Assembly: GCA_937891665.1 (NCBI GenBank)
Contig: CALAGS010000166.1
Span: 1-50,569, forward strand
Reading direction: 5' to 3'
DNA: 50,569 bases
From: an uncultured Burkholderiales bacterium
Lineage (GTDB): Bacteria; Pseudomonadota; Gammaproteobacteria; Burkholderiales; Burkholderiaceae_C
Shown here: piece after piece, positions 45,835 through 50,569 of the stretch
How the letters are laid out: each line of letters begins with the position of its first letter
Numbering within the stretch: position 1 is the stretch's first letter
Made by a program: the position numbers and the translations under genes
Notes under the pieces: model-generated
Told to the model about the DNA's origin: nothing
Database searches by the model: none
What the model saw: only the letters and a program-made list of their open reading frames with translations

Positions 45835-46206
45835 GAACAAAGTTCGCAAGGGTTCTTCCCCGACCTGTCGGCTCCAGTGTCCATGCACGGCTGGATCAAA
45901 GCTTGCACCTGCAGGCAAGGTGTCGGCAGAGTAAAAATGTTCGCCTGCAGAGAATACGCGCGAGCTGCCATCTTGCAAACCAATTTCCATTTGACCCGAC
46001 AAAATAAAGACCCACTGAGGCTTGCCCGTGACATGAAATTGACTCCGAAATCCAACCGGACTGTATCGAAGTTGATAGCCCTCTGCTGAGAAAACTTCGG
46101 TCAACTGACTTTGCACAGTGCCCTCGCCCAGGGTCATGGTCTCTTCTTTGAACCGTGCCTTGCCGTCGGTGTCGGTGAACAGCACTACTTTGGTGAAATT
46201 TGTCAT
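45823..46206 (-). CDS. Cupin-domain protein
   Basis: A 127-residue single-domain cupin. A beta-barrel core runs from about residue 35 to 120. The motif region 'FHVTGKPQWVFILSGQMEIG' resembles the first cupin motif (H plus a later Q/E), and 'FSAGEHFYSADTLPAGASF' is the second half. The metal ligands are not all canonical. Small cupins of this type bind a metal and a sugar acid or similar ligand, often next to a catabolic operon; here the FadR-type regulator lies 29 bp upstream on the same strand. Function unknown. Confidence 0.72.
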   Translation of the reverse strand: MTNFTKVVLFTDTDGKARFKEETMTLGEGTVQSQLTEVFSAEGYQLRYSPVGFRSQFHVTGKPQWVFILSGQMEIGLQDGSSRVFSAGEHFYSADTLPAGASFDPAVHGHWSRQVGEEPLRTLFLKD

Positions 46207-46235
46207 GATGCAAAGGTTTTTAAAAATTAATTCAA

Positions 46236-46979
46236 TCAGGGCGCTTTGATTTGTTTTGCGGGGCCCGACAGGCTGGGCAATTTTCTGCGTGAGTTTAAAA
46301 CATGCTCCATGTCGTGGTGCGCACCTTCAATCAAAACGCGAATGGCCTTTTCAGCCTTGTCTGGATTTTTGGCGATGACAGCATCTAGCACCGCCTTGTG
46401 CAAAGGCAAAGCAGCTTTGGGCGCATCTTTGCGCGCCGTTGAAATTTCAAAACTGGTTCGCAGCAAAGCCCCTAAAGCCTTGCTCATCTGAACAATCATT
46501 CGGTTGTGCGAAGCCACCAACATGCCTGTGTGAAAGTGCATATCGTGGGTGACGTAATCACCGCCCTCTTCGATGGCTTTTTTCATGCCGGCATAAGCGG
46601 CAGACACAACTTCAATGTCAGCTGCGGTGGCGCGCTCTGCTGCCAAGCGTACAGCCGCAGGCTCTACCACTCTGCGCAGCTCCTGAAGGTCGCGCAAAAA
46701 TTCGGCGGTCAGTCCGGCTTTGGCTTGCCACGCAATGACATCAGGGTCAAACCAATTCCATTGCTCCTCTGGCAAGACTCGGGTGCCGACCTTGGGGCCT
46801 GTAAAGATAAGGCCCTTGGCAACCAAAGACTTGACTGACTCCCGAATCACGGTTCGGCTGACACCCAATTGTTCACACAAAACAGGCTCTGGCGGCAAGC
46901 TGCCACCCACGGGGTACTTGCCGCCTACGATGGCCTCGCCAATAAAGTCAACCGTGTTGCCGTGAACGTTTTTGATCAT
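46236..46979 (-). CDS. FadR/GntR-family transcriptional regulator
   Basis: A 247-residue regulator with an N-terminal winged helix-turn-helix ('GSLPPEPVLCEQLGVSRTVI', about residues 24-43). Its C-terminal FCD domain (about 90-225) has 'ELRRVVEPAAVRLAAERA', the 'HDMHFHTGMLVASHNRMI' histidines that bind a metal, and 'HKAVLDAVIAKNPDKAEKAI'. FCD regulators usually bind organic acids and release their operator. This gene lies between the cupin and the 2-hydroxyacid dehydrogenase, so it most likely controls the sugar-acid genes at 47029-50569. A matching operator is seen at 48075-48089. Confidence 0.9.
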   Translation of the reverse strand: MIKNVHGNTVDFIGEAIVGGKYPVGGSLPPEPVLCEQLGVSRTVIRESVKSLVAKGLIFTGPKVGTRVLPEEQWNWFDPDVIAWQAKAGLTAEFLRDLQELRRVVEPAAVRLAAERATAADIEVVSAAYAGMKKAIEEGGDYVTHDMHFHTGMLVASHNRMIVQMSKALGALLRTSFEISTARKDAPKAALPLHKAVLDAVIAKNPDKAEKAIRVLIEGAHHDMEHVLNSRRKLPSLSGPAKQIKAP

Positions 46980-47028
46980 TCGAAGCGAGGGTCAATGGTT
47001 CGAAAATTGAATAGACTTGAATGGACGC

Positions 47029-47973
47029 TCAAGTTCGACATTCAGGCACAGGGGTTAGTACGGGCTGGCCGGCCATGAATGCCTCTAAATTGGCCAAAGC
47101 CAAGGCCGACATGGCCTTGCGTGTTTCAACTGTGGCGCTGGCAATGTGGGGGGTTAGCACCACGTTGTCGAGCTTTCTCAGCTCGGCAGGTACATTGGGT
47201 TCGTCGACGTAGACATCCAGGCCTGCGCCAGCAATCCATTTCTTTTGCAAGGCTTCGATGAGGGCAGCTTGATCGACCACAGAGCCGCGCGCCACATTGA
47301 CCAAGAAACTCTGCGGCCCCAAAGCCTTGAGCACTTCGGCGTTGATCAGGTTTTTGGTGGCGGCGCCACCCGGTGTGATCACAACCATGAAGTCAACCTC
47401 AGCCGCCAAAGCAAGTACATTGGGCACATACTTGTAAGCGACATCAGAGCGCTGATTGCGTGTGGTGTAGCTGATGACCATGTCAAATGCAGCTGCACGT
47501 TTGGCAATGGCTTGGCCAATGCGGCCCATGCCCACAATGCCTAACTTGGCGCCCGTGAGTTTGCGTGTGAGTTGAAAAGGGCCATCCAACCAATCGGCGT
47601 TGCGGGTAAAGCGATCGGCAGCGGGAATTTTGCGAGCCACTGACAACAACAAGCCCAAGGCCAAATCGGCCACATCGTCGTTCAGAACTTCAGGCGTGTG
47701 CGTGACCATGATGCCGCGCTTTTTAGCAGCCGCAACATCGATACCGTCGTAACCTACACCACACACTGAAATCATTTCCAAGGCAGGAAACAGGGCCATG
47801 TAACTGCCATCAATTTTGGATTCGCCACCCCCCACCAAGGCACGCACACGGCCAAAAACTTGACGATCGCGGATGTGATCACGCTCATGGACCACAAATT
47901 TTTCTTGCAAGCCCGTTGTTAGGAATGGGGGAATGCGCGAGGTCACAACGATTTCTGGATGGTGAATGTTCAT
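47029..47973 (-). CDS. NAD(P)-dependent D-2-hydroxyacid dehydrogenase
   Basis: A 314-residue dehydrogenase of the D-isomer 2-hydroxyacid family. The NAD-binding glycine motif is 'LGIVGMGRIGQAIAKRAAAF' (about residues 145-164). The catalytic Arg, Glu and His lie in 'NVARGSVVDQAALIEAL', 'DVYVDEPNVPAELRKLDN' and 'LTPHIASATVETRKAMS'. It may reduce glyoxylate, hydroxypyruvate or a related keto acid. The start at 47973 has AGGAGA about 8 bp upstream, while the longer frame starting at 48063 is unlikely because it would remove that site and add unconserved residues. It is divergent from the dehydratase across 165 bp. Confidence 0.9.
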   Translation of the reverse strand: MNIHHPEIVVTSRIPPFLTTGLQEKFVVHERDHIRDRQVFGRVRALVGGGESKIDGSYMALFPALEMISVCGVGYDGIDVAAAKKRGIMVTHTPEVLNDDVADLALGLLLSVARKIPAADRFTRNADWLDGPFQLTRKLTGAKLGIVGMGRIGQAIAKRAAAFDMVISYTTRNQRSDVAYKYVPNVLALAAEVDFMVVITPGGAATKNLINAEVLKALGPQSFLVNVARGSVVDQAALIEALQKKWIAGAGLDVYVDEPNVPAELRKLDNVVLTPHIASATVETRKAMSALALANLEAFMAGQPVLTPVPECRT

Positions 47974-48074
47974 TTTGAGAATCTCCTGGTCACAAAAAAA
48001 ACCACAGCCCTGACGGCAAATGGATTGAGGGTTTGCACGAGTGCTGGTGGGTTCAAAAAGCAACTCAAATCACC

Positions 48075-48089
48075 TATCATCATACGATA
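48075..48089. promoter_or_regulatory. Probable FCD/FadR-type operator in the divergent promoter region
   Basis: TATCATCATACGATA is a partial palindrome with the core ATCATACGAT (8 of 10 bases symmetric). It sits between the divergent dehydrogenase and dehydratase genes, 49 bp before the dehydratase start. Its form resembles operators of FCD regulators in related bacteria. The likely binder is the regulator at 46236-46979. Confidence 0.5.
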
Positions 48090-48138
48090 ATATTGTCAGC
48101 ACTGAACCAACCGTCAACCCCCAAAGAAGAGAATTGCC

Positions 48139-49875
48139 ATGACTCAAAGCCCCAAGAAAAAACCTGAAGACCTGCGCAGCCAAAAGTGGTTTGGCCGCCA
48201 AGACCGTGACGGCTTTGCCTACAGAAGCTGGGTCAAAGGCAAAGGCGTACCGCACGATCAGTTCGATGGTCGGCCTGTCATTGGCATTTGCAACACTTTC
48301 AGCGAGCTCACACCCTGCAATTCACACTTTCGCACCTTGGCTGAGCAGGTCAAAATTGGCGTTTACGAAGCGGGTGGTTTTCCCCTCGAATTTCCCGTCA
48401 TGTCTTTGGGTGAGACGTTGCTGCGTCCTACGGCCATGTTGTATCGCAACCTAGCCTCGATGGACGTGGAAGAAAGCATCCGCGGCAACCCCATCGACGG
48501 CGTGGTGCTTTTGATGGGCTGCGACAAAACCACACCGTCCTTGCTCATGGGTGCATCCAGCGTTAACTTACCCACCATTGGCGTCTCAGGCGGCCCCATG
48601 TTGAACGGCAAATGGCGCGGCCAAGAACTTGGCTCTGGCACAGGCGTCTGGAGCATGAGTGAACAAGTGCGAGCAGGCACCCTCAAACTGCAAGACTTCT
48701 TTGAAGCCGAAAGCTGCATGCACCGCAGTCATGGTCACTGCATGACAATGGGCACGGCCAGCACCATGGCCAGCATGGTGGAGTCCTTGGGCATTGGCTT
48801 ACCTGGTAATGCAGCCTACCCCGCCGTCGATGGCCGCCGCAATGTGTTGGCGCGTGAATCAGGCAGACGCATTGTGGACATGGTTCACAATGATGTAAAG
48901 ATTTCTCAAATTCTCACACGCGAAGCATTTGAAAATGCCATTTGCACTTTGGCAGCCATTGGTGGCTCTACCAATGCGGTGATTCACCTGATTGCAATTG
49001 CTCGCCGTCTGAATATTCAACTTACCATAGACGACTTCGAAAAATTGGGCAGCGATATGCCCAACATTTTGAATTTGCAGCCTTCTGGCGACCACCTCAT
49101 GGAAGACTTTTGTTATGCCGGTGGACTGCCAGCTGTGATGAAAGAGATACAAGAATTTCTGCACAAAGACATCTTGACCGTGAGCGGCAAGACTGTGGCC
49201 GAAAATGTGGCCAGTGCAGAAAATTACGATCCACGCGTCATTAAAACAGTCGCAGCCCCTTTCAAAGAAAAAGCAGGCATTGCCATCTTGCGAGGCAACT
49301 TGGCGCCACGCGGCGCAGTCATCAAGCCCAGTGCAGCCACACCTGCGCTCATGGTGCACACAGGTCGTGCTGTGGTTTTTGAAGACAGTGATGACTTTCA
49401 TAGACGCATTGATGACGAGTCATTGGACGTTGATGAAAACTGCATCTTGGTGCTTAAGAACTGTGGGCCCAAAGGCTACCCCGGCATGGCCGAAGTGGGC
49501 AACATGCCACTGCCTCCCAAGGTCTTGCGCAAAGGCATTACCGACATGGTTCGCATCAGCGATGCGCGCATGAGCGGCACGGCCTATGGCACTGTGGTGT
49601 TGCACACCACACCCGAAGCAGCCGATGGTGGTCCCTTGGCCGTGGTTCAAAATGGCGACATGATTGAGCTGAACGTCCCCGAGCGCAGAATGCAATTGCT
49701 GATCAGCGATGAAGAACTCAAAGCACGTTTGGCCAAATGGGTTCGTCCCGAGCCTCCCTTAAAGTCTGGTTACTGGAAACTCTATGTTGATACCGTGCTT
49801 CAAGCTGACGAAGGTTGCGACCTCGATTTCTTGGTGGGCCAGCGCGGCTCATTTGTCCCTAAAGACAACCATTGA
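48139..49875 (+). CDS. IlvD/Edd-family sugar-acid dehydratase (arabonate-type)
   Basis: A 578-residue iron-sulfur dehydratase. Cluster-related motifs are '[17 protein letters not shown]' (Cys51, Cys60), '[20 protein letters not shown]' and '[17 protein letters not shown]'. C-terminal '[20 protein letters not shown]' is the substrate loop. The '[13 protein letters not shown]' opening and the 578-residue length fit the aldonate (L-arabinonate / D-xylonate type) dehydratases rather than the biosynthetic IlvD. The likely reaction is dehydration of a sugar acid to a 2-keto-3-deoxy acid. The next gene starts 33 bp after its stop; the start has AGAAGAGA upstream. The exact substrate is not certain. 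Confidence 0.88.
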   Translation: MTQSPKKKPEDLRSQKWFGRQDRDGFAYRSWVKGKGVPHDQFDGRPVIGICNTFSELTPCNSHFRTLAEQVKIGVYEAGGFPLEFPVMSLGETLLRPTAMLYRNLASMDVEESIRGNPIDGVVLLMGCDKTTPSLLMGASSVNLPTIGVSGGPMLNGKWRGQELGSGTGVWSMSEQVRAGTLKLQDFFEAESCMHRSHGHCMTMGTASTMASMVESLGIGLPGNAAYPAVDGRRNVLARESGRRIVDMVHNDVKISQILTREAFENAICTLAAIGGSTNAVIHLIAIARRLNIQLTIDDFEKLGSDMPNILNLQPSGDHLMEDFCYAGGLPAVMKEIQEFLHKDILTVSGKTVAENVASAENYDPRVIKTVAAPFKEKAGIAILRGNLAPRGAVIKPSAATPALMVHTGRAVVFEDSDDFHRRIDDESLDVDENCILVLKNCGPKGYPGMAEVGNMPLPPKVLRKGITDMVRISDARMSGTAYGTVVLHTTPEAADGGPLAVVQNGDMIELNVPERRMQLLISDEELKARLAKWVRPEPPLKSGYWKLYVDTVLQADEGCDLDFLVGQRGSFVPKDNH

Positions 49876-49908
49876 TCTCACTCTTTTCAACTTTACAAAG
49901 TATTCATT

Positions 49909-50569
49909 ATGAAATTACTCATCACCGGTGGCGCCGGATTTCTAGGCGCACGCTTGGCCCGCGAAATTCTCAAGAAGGGCGAACTCAACGGCCACAAAGT
50001 CACAGAGTTGCACATTGCCGACTTGTTCCCTGCGCCAGCTGATTTGCTGGCAGACTCTCGTGTCAAAGGCCATGCTGGCCCCATGCTGGAGCAAGGCGCA
50101 TTGTTTCAAAGCGGCTTTGATGGCGTCTTCCATTTGGCCTCTGCCGTGTCTGGTGAGTGCGAGCAAGACTTTGATCTGGGCATGCGTTCCAACCTAGACA
50201 GCACGCGCTTGTTGTTAGAAGGTTTGCGCAAAGCAGGCAATGTGCCGCGCATGGTGTTTGCCAGCTCAGTCGCTGTGTTTGGTCCCGACCCCAGCAACCC
50301 CATGCCCAACATCGTGGCCGACAACACCCTGCCCTCACCCCAAACGTCTTACGGCACCCACAAACTCATGCTGGAATATTTGCTGGCAGATTTCACGCGC
50401 AAAGGCTATATCGATGGCCGAGCTGCACGCTTGATGACAGTCACTGTACGCCCAGGCAAGCCCAATGGCGCAGCATCCTCGTTCTTCAGCGGCATCATTC
50501 GCGAGCCACTTGCAGGCCAAGAATCCATTTGCCCTGTAGACGAAAACGTATCGCACTCAGTGTCTTCAC
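49909..50569 (+). CDS. NAD-dependent epimerase/dehydratase, DenD-like, cut by the window end
   Basis: The reading frame starts with an ATG at 49909 and is open to the end of the window (220 codons). The N-terminal NAD-binding motif is 'LLITGGAGFLGARLAREILK' (residues 3-22). The extended-SDR active site is seen as 'VFASSVAVFGP' (Ser) and 'SYGTHKLMLEY' (Tyr and Lys). Closest in character is D-erythronate dehydrogenase (DenD), which makes 2-keto-D-erythronate, but UDP-sugar epimerase-like members cannot be excluded. It lies 33 bp after the dehydratase on the same strand. The C-terminus is missing. Confidence 0.85.
   Translation, partial: MKLLITGGAGFLGARLAREILKKGELNGHKVTELHIADLFPAPADLLADSRVKGHAGPMLEQGALFQSGFDGVFHLASAVSGECEQDFDLGMRSNLDSTRLLLEGLRKAGNVPRMVFASSVAVFGPDPSNPMPNIVADNTLPSPQTSYGTHKLMLEYLLADFTRKGYIDGRAARLMTVTVRPGKPNGAASSFFSGIIREPLAGQESICPVDENVSHSVSS

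Noticed and set aside
48139..49875. Calling the dehydratase the branched-chain amino acid enzyme IlvD
   Set aside because: Its motifs and neighbours (FadR-type regulator, hydroxyacid dehydrogenase, DenD-like protein) fit aldonate dehydratases better.
1..50569. tRNA, rRNA, CRISPR array, prophage or insertion sequence
   Set aside because: None recognised: intergenic gaps are short, no regular spaced repeats and no transposase or integrase reading frames are seen. A covariance search was not possible.

Overview
The window looks like chromosome from a free-living betaproteobacterium of the Burkholderiales, most likely family Comamonadaceae (Limnohabitans/Rhodoferax-like). That placement is inference: it rests on moderate GC, betaproteobacterial-type housekeeping proteins (TrmJ/CysE/SuhB/MutS, NtrBC/GlnA, RecCBD, EttA) and gene order. 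No phage, insertion sequence, CRISPR array, rRNA or tRNA was recognised. Coding density is very high; the longest non-coding stretch is 287 bp (40943-41229).

Layout. (1) 95-6412: a DMT-type permease overlapping pmbA/tldE on the minus strand; darP and mogA on plus; cysE and trmJ on minus; suhB on plus, divergent from trmJ. (2) 6416-14497: mutS and an alpha/beta hydrolase follow suhB almost without gaps. Then come uppP (minus), glnS (plus), a small MAPEG membrane protein (minus) and a secreted lipoprotein with a fibronectin-like domain plus a seven-bladed propeller (plus). (3) 14571-19509: a nitrogen-control locus, glnA - small secreted protein - ntrB - ntrC, all minus. Upstream of glnA there is a sigma-54 -24/-12 element and two 17-bp palindromes placed like enteric NtrC enhancer sites. 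(4) 19517-25593: a sterol-desaturase-like hydroxylase, an EI24/CysZ-like membrane protein and a molybdopterin-binding-domain protein chained by 4-nt overlaps. A secreted YVTN propeller overlaps an atypical polysaccharide deacetylase. A second hydrolase is convergent with rsuA. (5) 25630-37389: ettA, a DnaQ-like exonuclease, and recC-recB-recD with ATGA overlaps. (6) 37465-40942: a periplasmic amino-acid-binding-type protein and a large hybrid histidine kinase, probably a sensory pair. (7) 41230-45802: an RhlE-type RNA helicase behind a hairpin-rich leader. Next to it is a light/DNA-repair cassette: DUF2805-type protein, a 59-residue DUF2256 zinc-ribbon protein, an iron-sulfur (6-4) photolyase and a flavin reductase. 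(8) 45823-50569: a sugar-acid catabolism island of cupin protein, FadR/GntR-type regulator, 2-hydroxyacid dehydrogenase, IlvD/Edd-type dehydratase and a DenD-like dehydrogenase cut by the window end, with a likely operator between the divergent genes.

Most of the window is ordinary housekeeping. The parts most worth a second look are the photolyase cassette, where two almost uncharacterised small proteins and a flavin reductase are packed around an FeS photolyase; the structured helicase leader; the atypical deacetylase/propeller pair; and the seven-bladed lipoprotein. Functions of the small DUF proteins, the leader and the sugar-acid substrate are inferred from context only.
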